The notes beneath the pieces are model-generated. The model was not told the origin of the DNA and ran no database searches. It was given only the letters and a program-made list of their open reading frames with translations. A DNA stretch of 64,000 nt from Vibrio syngnathi. GTDB taxonomy: Bacteria; Pseudomonadota; Gammaproteobacteria; Enterobacterales; Vibrionaceae. Where the stretch lies: NCBI RefSeq assembly GCF_002119525.1, contig NZ_CP017916.1, positions 3,038,001 to 3,102,000 on the forward strand. The letters are read 5' to 3'. The position numbers and the translations under genes were made by a program. Of the stretch, positions 8,170 to 15,876 are shown piece after piece (position 1 is the stretch's first letter; each line of letters opens with the position of its first letter).

Positions 8170-9222
8170 TTAGTTTTTCTTTCTGTATTTTTCTGCTTCC
8201 CAATCAGAAAGATAGCGCAACTCTTCAAGCTCTAATTTTTTGACATTACTTTCAGCAGAAACATTCATAATTTTAACGTAGCACAAAAGTACATCTTCAA
8301 TTTCTTTTAGCTTTTTATAACTTGGACCTTGGACGAAAACACTGCCATCTTTGGTAAAAACGCTAGGATAGGCTTGATACTTGGCTTCATAGTCACTAAA
8401 TACAGATTTCATTGTTTCTGATAAATCAGGGATCTCCCAGCCAAGGTAGATAAAAATATCAGGACAGAAGCTATTTATCTTACGTGACTCCAGACCTTGC
8501 ACATATTCGATAATCTCTTGGTTATGAACAAGTGATACAATCGGTAGGTCTTCACTTATTTCACTAAGCTCTGTAAAAATAGAACCTGATTTTTTGTATG
8601 TTGAAATATCAAAACCGATGTTATCAGAAACAGTATCACACACTTTATTAGTATACTCCAAAGCCTCCTCAGCTGTATCGGCAGAAACAACCAAACCATG
8701 ATTCTTTAAAAAGATAACGACTGGACCTTGAATATTTTCAGCTTTAGTTAGGTACTCTTCAACACCTAATAAAAGCTCAATCCCTGGAGTTCTATACTCA
8801 CTAACATAAGCTTCAGGGAAAGATTCTTTGACCTTTCCCACCAAATCCGTTGACATACAGTATGTAACAGCAATTGGATGTGTATGAAGCACATATTTTT
8901 TAAATGATGCATGAAGAAAAGTTTCTATCGATGCCTTTTTTCCCTCAAGAAAAGCACCTTCGAGTATCTTAGCACCTCTATTCTCAAGCGTTTTTTTATC
9001 CAATTCGTTAACATCTTCAGATAGAAGCAGGGCTACTTCTCGTTTAAGAATATTAAGATCAAGCTTTGTAATTCCCTCGTGTAATGTCATGTCACCTAAA
9101 TATGTACCTGAGGATTTCACATAGAGAAAATCCCCCTCTTTTACAGAAGTATTACCACCACCACTTTGAACCAAGTCAAATCTAGAACCTATATAACGCG
9201 ATGCCTTTATTAGCTCTTTCAT
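8170..9222 (-). CDS. Class II aldolase/adducin family protein with extra C-terminal domain
   Basis: Residues 1 to about 215 match zinc-dependent class II aldolases (FucA/AraD/RhaD group): GGGNTS (21-26), SSGT (37-40), Glu100 in ASIETFLH, the zinc ligands of HTHP (113-116) and KNHG (173-176). These enzymes cleave or form sugar phosphates by retro-aldol chemistry; some relatives are epimerases or decarboxylases. Residues about 215-350 form an added domain like that in longer, RhaD-type aldolases. It starts in an ATGA overlap with the HAD stop and lies 26 bases before the nucleotidyltransferase, so the three are one translational unit. Substrate unknown; probably makes or trims the sugar that is later activated. 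Confidence 0.75.
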   Translation of the reverse strand: MKELIKASRYIGSRFDLVQSGGGNTSVKEGDFLYVKSSGTYLGDMTLHEGITKLDLNILKREVALLLSEDVNELDKKTLENRGAKILEGAFLEGKKASIETFLHASFKKYVLHTHPIAVTYCMSTDLVGKVKESFPEAYVSEYRTPGIELLLGVEEYLTKAENIQGPVVIFLKNHGLVVSADTAEEALEYTNKVCDTVSDNIGFDISTYKKSGSIFTELSEISEDLPIVSLVHNQEIIEYVQGLESRKINSFCPDIFIYLGWEIPDLSETMKSVFSDYEAKYQAYPSVFTKDGSVFVQGPSYKKLKEIEDVLLCYVKIMNVSAESNVKKLELEELRYLSDWEAEKYRKKN

Positions 9223-9899
9223 TTAAAGTTCACCTGTGCTAATGATTTAACTTCAGTACAACAATTAGAAATGCCAGAAGAACCCTTACCATTGCGGTTG
9301 ATCCAGAAGCTTTTTATACCAAGAAGATTAGCTCCGACAATATCTTTTTTGTAATTATCTCCGATCATAATTACTTCATCAGTTGATAATTTTAACTTAG
9401 TTAGTGCTCGTTTAAACATGAATGGATGTGGTTTTTCAACTCCGGCCTCTTCACTAGTCACAATGAAATCTATCGATTTGGTAAGACCAAGTTTTTCAAT
9501 TTTTCTGTATTGAATTTCAGCCGTAAGATCTGTCAATAGACAAATAGGAATATCCTTGTATTTATCCAGAAATTGGGTCGCATCTTCGGTTAGAATCATG
9601 TTGTTAAGAAACACATCCCAATAAACATGGCTAACATCATAGGCATGTGGAATTGGTTTAATTTGTAAATGTTCTAACATTAACTGGAAATAAAGGATTC
9701 TACTATGATTCGCAGCTACATTCGGTAGAATTGATTTTAGTTTCTGCTTTGCAAAATTAAATGCTTCCACCACGGATTGCATATCTATAGCATGCTTATT
9801 ATGTATAAGCTCTAGAGCTGTATTCAAAGCAACCTGGTGCGTTTCCTCATATTTGTATAGAGTATCATCTAAATCTAACAGTATACCTTTCACGCTCAT
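9219..9899 (-). CDS. HAD-superfamily phosphatase (subfamily IA)
   Basis: This 226-residue protein has all four HAD motifs: DLDDT near residue 9 (nucleophile Asp9, acid/base Asp11), LLTD near 118, the lysine of EKPHP near 157, and GDNYKKD near 180. A helical cap lies between motifs I and II. Members remove phosphate from small sugar or nucleotide phosphates. ATGA overlaps at both ends tie it to the fused kinase upstream and the aldolase downstream, so its substrate is likely a phosphorylated intermediate of the same pathway. The exact substrate cannot be read from sequence. Confidence 0.8.
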   Translation of the reverse strand: MSVKGILLDLDDTLYKYEETHQVALNTALELIHNKHAIDMQSVVEAFNFAKQKLKSILPNVAANHSRILYFQLMLEHLQIKPIPHAYDVSHVYWDVFLNNMILTEDATQFLDKYKDIPICLLTDLTAEIQYRKIEKLGLTKSIDFIVTSEEAGVEKPHPFMFKRALTKLKLSTDEVIMIGDNYKKDIVGANLLGIKSFWINRNGKGSSGISNCCTEVKSLAQVNFK

Positions 9900-11953
9900 A
9901 TTTGGTTTTCTCCTTTCATTCTCTGGCTAATACTGAGTAGTGTAACTAACTGAATAAAACCATTGTAACCAGTGTCAAACTCAGGTTCATTAACGAGTTC
10001 GTCGATATTTGGGATAAACTTGTTCGATAACTGGCTAAAGTCAGCCATTTCTGGCGGTTCATAAAGTTCTATTATTTGTGAGTTCAAATCCTCAGCATAA
10101 TCCCAAGAACTTTGAACATTTAAACCTCTAAGGATCTCTTCTAGCTGTATACTCGCTTCGCACGTAATTCGCAAACCAATTTCGACATCACCAGTTTGGC
10201 TATAATCTGAAATCTCTGATACCGGAAAAAATGAAATGATCAAATCAGAAAACTGTTTCTGTGGATATATATACTTCTCAGCATCATTCACTCTTGATTC
10301 AATCTGGCACATTATTTTTTCAAGTGTATAACCACGATGAGCCATATCCCTCTGAACTTTCCAATAACGTCTCAAATCTTCGTTTGGCTCCATATAAACC
10401 TTTAAATCCACAACCTTTCTTGAAATGGGTAAGTAGAAAGGGTGTAAACCGGACATGAGAATAAACTCCTTAGGCTTGATTGAGTACTGCTCTGTAAAGG
10501 TTCCTGTTTTGTGATCATAGTCAACCCGTTTGGCATTTTTCCAACTTTTCAGCTCAACCAGATTTTCAGACTGCCTGTGTAACCAGTTTGCCTTTGGATT
10601 TAGGTGAGTATGATTGTTCCAGTTTTCATGTCCCCTCTCCCAACGATGGTCACCATCGCCTTCAATCTGTAACAAGTTATCTTTAAACAGATCCCCAATT
10701 AATACTTTAAGCGTAGACTTTCCTGTTCCACTATCCCCACCAACACCGATGATAAAAGGGGTTTTTCGCCTATACAGGTTATTACTTTTCACCGAAAACT
10801 TGTAAACATACAAAGCTGTACAAACTAAAGCAGATTCTAGACATGTGAAAATTACGTTGGAAACAATATCTTGGTCAACTTTATATAGTGGAACAACTTC
10901 TCCCAAAAACAGAATTGGTGTTTGATCGTATTTATGTGCAAATATAAAATATGTTAAATATAGTATATTTAGCACCCCTAATGCGAAATACCCTTCTAAC
11001 AGCTTACTACTATTTTTAGCAATACTGAGGGTAACAAAAGGTAATAACCAAACATACCAACCGGGGGAAGGAATGAAAAAGAAAATGTTCGCAATGAATA
11101 ACAAACTTATAAACGCAATTAGTAAATCTTTATTTACTTTTTTAAAAGATAAAAAGTAAGCATAAAGAACTAAAGACACGAGTATTGGTAGATAAAGATC
11201 AATGGTTCCTATTGCATATTTACTATCGAACAATAATTTCTGCTTTGAGCTAAGAAGAACCAATTCCATATAAGAATCAGAGGCTATAAATGGTAAAGCA
11301 GATATAAAAAATGTGGTAAATGAAATTGCAGGAAAAAGAAAAATCCACCCCAAATCCCTATGCTTATACATATATATCATCAATAATGGCAGTGCTAACA
11401 ATACATTTAACTTTGCTCCTAGTGACAAACCAAATATGATTGATGCTCGCAAATACTTGCCTTTAACAAAGAAGACAAGAGACAACAAAAGTATCGATAT
11501 TGGTATTACATCTAGCTGATTGTGGATATAAGTTGAAAATAAAACTATCGGAGACAAAACGTACAAAAGAGCAACACGCGATTTCTTATATTGAGTTAGT
11601 TCCACCAGACAGTAAGCTATAAGCAGATCGGACAAAATAAGAGGAGTGCTGTATATTAAGTTGTTAATAAAATAAATATCTATATTTATTTTATCCATTA
11701 AGTAATTAAAAATAGAAAGTACGTAAAGCATTGTTGTGGAGTATGGGAAGTCAGCCAACAATGTTCCATTGTAAACCGCACTCCATGGGTTGTCGATGTT
11801 AACAACAAACCAATTAGTAAAAGGATAAAATAGATCTTGTTGATAACCTGAAGAAAATAAACCTAAAATAAGCCATTTAACAAAAAAAATAAGTGCTAGG
11901 TAATTTACCTTATAATAATTAAAGCTCACCCTAAAATAATCCAAATTTTTCAT
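9896..11953 (-). CDS. Fusion: GT-C-like membrane protein + phosphoribulokinase-like sugar kinase
   Basis: Residues 1 to about 395 carry around ten membrane segments with an early acidic loop (QQDLFYPF), as in GT-C mannosyltransferase-like proteins. A P-loop, GGDSGTGKST, follows near residue 404-413. The rest to about 580 resembles phosphoribulokinase/uridine kinase: IEGDGDHRWERG, HLNPKANWL, DYDHKTGTFTE, a GLH motif, VQRDMAHRGYTLEK and YIYPQ, in the same order as in bacterial PRK. About 100 further residues are unassigned. PRK-type enzymes phosphorylate pentuloses or nucleosides. The kinase would face the cytoplasm, the GT-C part the periplasm. I know of no characterised protein with this fusion. 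It is the first gene of the operon. Confidence 0.75.
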   Translation of the reverse strand: MKNLDYFRVSFNYYKVNYLALIFFVKWLILGLFSSGYQQDLFYPFTNWFVVNIDNPWSAVYNGTLLADFPYSTTMLYVLSIFNYLMDKINIDIYFINNLIYSTPLILSDLLIAYCLVELTQYKKSRVALLYVLSPIVLFSTYIHNQLDVIPISILLLSLVFFVKGKYLRASIIFGLSLGAKLNVLLALPLLMIYMYKHRDLGWIFLFPAISFTTFFISALPFIASDSYMELVLLSSKQKLLFDSKYAIGTIDLYLPILVSLVLYAYFLSFKKVNKDLLIAFISLLFIANIFFFIPSPGWYVWLLPFVTLSIAKNSSKLLEGYFALGVLNILYLTYFIFAHKYDQTPILFLGEVVPLYKVDQDIVSNVIFTCLESALVCTALYVYKFSVKSNNLYRRKTPFIIGVGGDSGTGKSTLKVLIGDLFKDNLLQIEGDGDHRWERGHENWNNHTHLNPKANWLHRQSENLVELKSWKNAKRVDYDHKTGTFTEQYSIKPKEFILMSGLHPFYLPISRKVVDLKVYMEPNEDLRRYWKVQRDMAHRGYTLEKIMCQIESRVNDAEKYIYPQKQFSDLIISFFPVSEISDYSQTGDVEIGLRITCEASIQLEEILRGLNVQSSWDYAEDLNSQIIELYEPPEMADFSQLSNKFIPNIDELVNEPEFDTGYNGFIQLVTLLSISQRMKGENQI

Positions 11954-12098
11954 TTAAGTTAATTCCAACCTATATACAACAGAGCTAATGATAAACATAA
12001 AATAAGCTCAAACCACATTAAAACGACAATAAATAAAAGTGCCATCTTGTTGATTATATTTTTGAGAAATCATACAACAAAGGCTCAATGTTGTCGAC

Positions 12099-12897
12099 GG
12101 CTTTATTGCGCAAATCAGTACAGCATCAGTGTCGCTCCATTTCATGTATTTCTTATCTAAACAGCAAATTTCTGGTATTCCTGACCCCGTAAGTTTATTC
12201 AACGCCTTTGTGATTTACATAAGCTTCCCTCCATTTATACATATTTTCTAGTTCACTCTCCCCCCCTCTAGCATTGTTTAACTCGATACATCGCTGTTTC
12301 TTAGATGTGGTATCCATACCTCTCTTTACAATACATTTTTGAACTGTAAAATTCTGGCAACCCACAGCGAAACTTAGAGAGTGTCCGAGCTCCCAGAAAT
12401 ATAGGCTTTTCATGGATGAAAAATGCAACATCGCGTCGTGGAGTCCATCGTCAGACCTTCAATGAGGCTTCGCCATAAACTTGAATACCGTCGAACCAAT
12501 GGTTGGGAGCAGTACCCTCCTCCCAAAATGAGCCATCAATTTACTTGGCTCTTTGGCTAGTACAAATGGAGTTAGGACAACTTAAAGGAGCATGGGCTAA
12601 CCCTAATATCGAGTCGATGAATCTTTGAGATACCCTTAATTTCATATATAGCACTCACTTCACCAGAGCGTAGTTTCAAAGCTAAGCTACTCATTTGACT
12701 AGATTTAAAGCGAACTCTCTGTTTACTTTGCACTCTACCAATCACTGCTTATTGAACAACCAAAAGGTTATAGACCACCGCTAACGAGTATTGGTTATTT
12801 TATAACGGGGCTTAGATATAAACCACATGAAGTGGTGGGTGTAACTGACCAAATTGTAGGAAATGAGCTTAGTGTCATTTAATTACGCAACAAAGTC
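12099..12897 (-). mobile_element. Decayed IS5-family insertion sequence, both ends still visible
   Basis: The element runs on the minus strand from a left end at 12897 (GACTTTGTTGCGTAATT) to a diverged right end at 12099 (GGCTTTATTGCGCAAAT on the plus strand). It is about 800 bases, shorter than an intact relative of about 1 kb, so it has lost internal sequence. It lies exactly between the surface operon on the minus strand and the O-antigen operon on the plus strand. Confidence 0.7.
12150..12828 (-). pseudogene. IS5-family transposase, heavily degraded
   Basis: An ATG at 12828 opens MWFISKPRYKITNTR followed by a stop and then SITFWLF, matching the usual N-terminus of Vibrio IS5 transposases. 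Further on, a copy of the PTGLKVYGE coding segment is recognisable (plus-strand positions about 12468-12500). Next come FWELGHSLSFAVGCQ (near 12350-12400) and finally MNKLTGSGIPEIC at 12202. Stops, frameshifts and deletions separate these blocks. Compare with the copy at 1-647. Confidence 0.7.
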
Positions 12898-12996
12898 GAT
12901 ATAGCACCACAATCCCTGTATTTTGTTTTTCACATAGGATAGAATGCGCGGCCTATATCTATACCGATTTGATGTTACGCAAGAGGGCTCCACTAG

Positions 12997-13776
12997 ATGA
13001 AAGTTCTTAAAAACAACCTAAGACTCATCGCTTCACTAACCAAAAGAGACATTGAAAATAGATACAAAAATTCAACATTAGGACTGGTTTGGGTTATCGT
13101 TTTTCCAATATTCATGCTTCTTATCTACACTTTTGTTTTTGGTTTTGTATTTAAAGCTAAATGGGGAGGTGAAGTTCAGGCAAACTATAGTTTAGTCATG
13201 TTCCTTGGATTAATTATACACGCATATATGGCTGAATGTATCGGAAGAGCTACATCACTAATTCAAAGCAATGCTAACTATGTAAAAAAAGTAGTATTCC
13301 CGTTGGAGTCTCTATGTTGGGTAGCCTTATTATCTTCCCTATTTCAATTCACTATGGGGCTAATCGTATTTTTTATATTCTTGCTTTTGTCTAGCACGCC
13401 GCTCCAAGCAACAACTGTTTTGGCACCAATAGTATTCTTGCCATTCGCAATCCTTTCATACGCACTCATTCTATTCCTATCATCTCTATCTGTTTACATA
13501 AGAGATGTGGCACACATGATGTCGATAGTCATATCTGTAATGCTGTTTATGTCCCCTGTCTTTTATTCAATAGATGCAGTGCCAGAAAGCTATCAATGGG
13601 TGATGTACTTGAACCCAATAACTTATGTTATAGAGAACCTCAGAAATGTAATCCTTCATGGAACGCTTTTTGATATGAAAGGTTACCTTTTATATTCAAC
13701 TATAAGCATTATTTTATACATTGCATCTAGTAAATGGTTCAAGCTAACGAAAAAGGGGTTCTCTGATGTCTTATAG
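12997..13776 (+). CDS. wzm: O-antigen ABC transporter permease
   Basis: The 259-residue protein has six hydrophobic segments and the ABC-2 polysaccharide-export signature: LTKRDIENRYKNSTLGLVWV at the N-terminus and LFMSPVFYSIDAVPE late in the chain. It forms the inner-membrane channel that exports undecaprenyl-linked O-polysaccharide. It overlaps the ATPase gene by 11 bases and is the first gene of an eight-gene operon. The region before it (12898-12996) has a weak TAGAAT -10-like box near 12940 and no JUMPstart/ops element that I can see. Confidence 0.93.
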   Translation: MKVLKNNLRLIASLTKRDIENRYKNSTLGLVWVIVFPIFMLLIYTFVFGFVFKAKWGGEVQANYSLVMFLGLIIHAYMAECIGRATSLIQSNANYVKKVVFPLESLCWVALLSSLFQFTMGLIVFFIFLLLSSTPLQATTVLAPIVFLPFAILSYALILFLSSLSVYIRDVAHMMSIVISVMLFMSPVFYSIDAVPESYQWVMYLNPITYVIENLRNVILHGTLFDMKGYLLYSTISIILYIASSKWFKLTKKGFSDVL

Positions 13777-14968
13777 AACAGTAATTAAAACTCAAGGGTT
13801 GAATAAAAGTTTCCTTATGTTTAGCAATCCTCTCGAGCGCCTAAAACAACTGCTAGGAATCAGGAAAAATTACGAGCAACATACTGCCATTGAAAACGTA
13901 AATATCGAGATTCATAAGGGAGAGACGGTTGGTATTATAGGTGTAAATGGTTCAGGCAAATCTACGTTATTACAACTAATTTGCGGAACTTTAACCCCCT
14001 CCAAAGGGACGGCTGTTGTTGACGGTCGAGTCTCAGCCTTATTAGAACTCGGCGCCGGATTTAATCCTGAATTCACAGGGCTGGAGAACATTTATCTCAA
14101 TGCCACCTTAATGGGTCTGTCTAGGAAAGAAACTGATAATGTTTTACAGGATATTGTTGACTTTGCTGATATTGGCGAGTTCATAAACCAGCCAGTAAAA
14201 ACGTATTCTAGCGGGATGTTCGCCAGACTAGCATTCTCAACGGCCATTCATGTGGAGCCAGAAATATTAATTGTGGATGAAATTTTGGCAGTCGGTGATT
14301 CACGTTTTCAACGAAAATGTTTGGATAAGTTCAAAGAAATTCGTAATACAGGGTGTACAATCTTGTTTGTATCCCATGATGATTATCAAGTTAGAAATAT
14401 ATGCGACAAAGTTCTCTACTTAAAACAAGGAAAGCAAGTGTTTTTTGGGGAGGCTGATGAAGGTGTAGCATACTACCTTCAGGACTTACAAAATATGGAT
14501 AGTCAAAATCTGAAGCCTGCTGATGTTGAATCCAATGCAAACAAATTGGTAGATATAACAAATCCTCTACTGCTTAACAAAGACAATGAGTCAGTTGATG
14601 AAATTGAAACCGGCAACTCTGTCACATTACAATTCGACTATACCTGTTCTGATATCAACCTCATCGGTGAGCTTTGCTTTGTATTTAACCTATATCGAAA
14701 AGATAACGTTTACGTTTGCGGGACAACTACTGAAATGCAAAACGCAGATATAAAGAAAAACATAGCAACGGGTAGAGTGCGAGTAACATTCCCTAACCTT
14801 GAACTGCTAGCAGGGGTATACAACTGGAGAGTTGCGGTAAATGATAGCGATGGGATACAAATAATATCAGAACTAATACCTGTATGTGAGTTCAGCGTTA
14901 AAGATACATTTAAGACTGTTGGTTTGTATGACATAAAGCACACTTGGAGTCTGGAGGAGATTAAATAA
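13766..14968 (+). CDS. wzt: O-antigen ABC transporter ATPase with C-terminal glycan-binding domain
   Basis: Walker A is GVNGSGKST (about residues 59-67), the ABC signature is YSSGM, and Walker B is ILIVDEILAVGD. The 400-residue length comes from a C-terminal extension after about residue 255, a beta-rich Wzt_C-type domain (EIETGNSVTLQF, GVYNWRVAVND). In characterised systems this domain recognises the modified non-reducing end of the finished glycan. That agrees with the methyltransferase encoded next. The stop shares one base with the methyltransferase start (TAATG). Confidence 0.93.
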   Translation: MSYRTVIKTQGLNKSFLMFSNPLERLKQLLGIRKNYEQHTAIENVNIEIHKGETVGIIGVNGSGKSTLLQLICGTLTPSKGTAVVDGRVSALLELGAGFNPEFTGLENIYLNATLMGLSRKETDNVLQDIVDFADIGEFINQPVKTYSSGMFARLAFSTAIHVEPEILIVDEILAVGDSRFQRKCLDKFKEIRNTGCTILFVSHDDYQVRNICDKVLYLKQGKQVFFGEADEGVAYYLQDLQNMDSQNLKPADVESNANKLVDITNPLLLNKDNESVDEIETGNSVTLQFDYTCSDINLIGELCFVFNLYRKDNVYVCGTTTEMQNADIKKNIATGRVRVTFPNLELLAGVYNWRVAVNDSDGIQIISELIPVCEFSVKDTFKTVGLYDIKHTWSLEEIK

Positions 14969-15870
14969 TGGAACGAATGAGCTCAGAACTTATCCAAAAG
15001 AACTTTCTCTTTGATGAGCATGTTGCAAGATATAATCACTTTTCTTCATTTATTTCAGGAAGAGTATTAGACTGCGCATGTGGCATAGGCTACGCATCAA
15101 GATTGGTAGCATCAAATAGCAATGTTGTAAGTTACATTGGCGTGGATATATCTCAAGAAGCTATAAAAGTAGCCAAATCGAATTTTTCCACCACAGATAA
15201 TAAGGTTAAATTCAAGTTAGGCAGTATTTTTGAGTTACCTGAGCCGGACAATAGCATTGATACATTTATATCGATGGAAACTCTAGAGCACCTAGAAGAA
15301 CCCAACTTAGCGCTGAGTGAAATAAAGAGAGTTCTAAAAGATGATGGTTTTTTCATTGGTAGCGTCCCTACTGCTGAATATGATCAAAAGTGTCACTCTG
15401 TTTATGGCGAAAACCCATACCATATTACACGCTTCGACTTTGAAAGGTTAAACAGTCTTCTAAAGATAAATTTTAAATATGTTTACATTGGAAAAATGAC
15501 GCGTGAACTGGTTTCATATTTCAGGCCAATCACAGAAGAAAATCCAAGTAACACAGATAATGAAGTGTTAAATGATAATTACTCAACCAGTCATGGTTCG
15601 TTTTTATTCATCTGCTCTAATCATAGGTTTGAATTAGCATCTGAAAATAAAATTTATTTATCCCAATCTCTAGTGGAATACGATGAAGAACAACTAATAC
15701 CATTTATCAACTCAATGAAACATGCTGAAAACATTGCATTAGAAAGGGAAGTTATAATCAATGAAATGGAATCCGCATATTCAAAGAGAGTAATCGAACT
15801 TCAAAGCAAAGTTAATGAGCTTGAGCTTGAGCTTTTTAAGATAAAATCCATAAACGCAGAAAAAAAGTGA
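14968..15870 (+). CDS. SAM-dependent methyltransferase with C-terminal coiled coil
   Basis: The class I Rossmann fold is shown by VLDCACGIGYASRLVA (about residues 35-50), an acidic GVDIS after strand 2, and ETLEHLEEP with LKDDGFFIGSVPT after it. The last 55 residues (EREVIINEMESAYSKRV onward) show a heptad pattern typical of coiled coil. In ABC-dependent O-antigen loci such as E. coli O8/O9a, a methyltransferase with a coiled coil (WbdD) caps the chain and sets its length. By analogy this may be the chain terminator read by Wzt. It has no kinase domain, unlike WbdD of O9a. The capping role is inference; it could also methylate a sugar within the repeat. Confidence 0.8.
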   Translation: MERMSSELIQKNFLFDEHVARYNHFSSFISGRVLDCACGIGYASRLVASNSNVVSYIGVDISQEAIKVAKSNFSTTDNKVKFKLGSIFELPEPDNSIDTFISMETLEHLEEPNLALSEIKRVLKDDGFFIGSVPTAEYDQKCHSVYGENPYHITRFDFERLNSLLKINFKYVYIGKMTRELVSYFRPITEENPSNTDNEVLNDNYSTSHGSFLFICSNHRFELASENKIYLSQSLVEYDEEQLIPFINSMKHAENIALEREVIINEMESAYSKRVIELQSKVNELELELFKIKSINAEKK

Positions 15871-15876
15871 TTTACG

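Noticed and set aside
12008..12431. Two short minus-strand frames that could be called hypothetical genes
   Set aside because: Both are pieces of a decayed IS5 transposase (AVGCQ and NKLTGSGIPEIC blocks), not separate genes.
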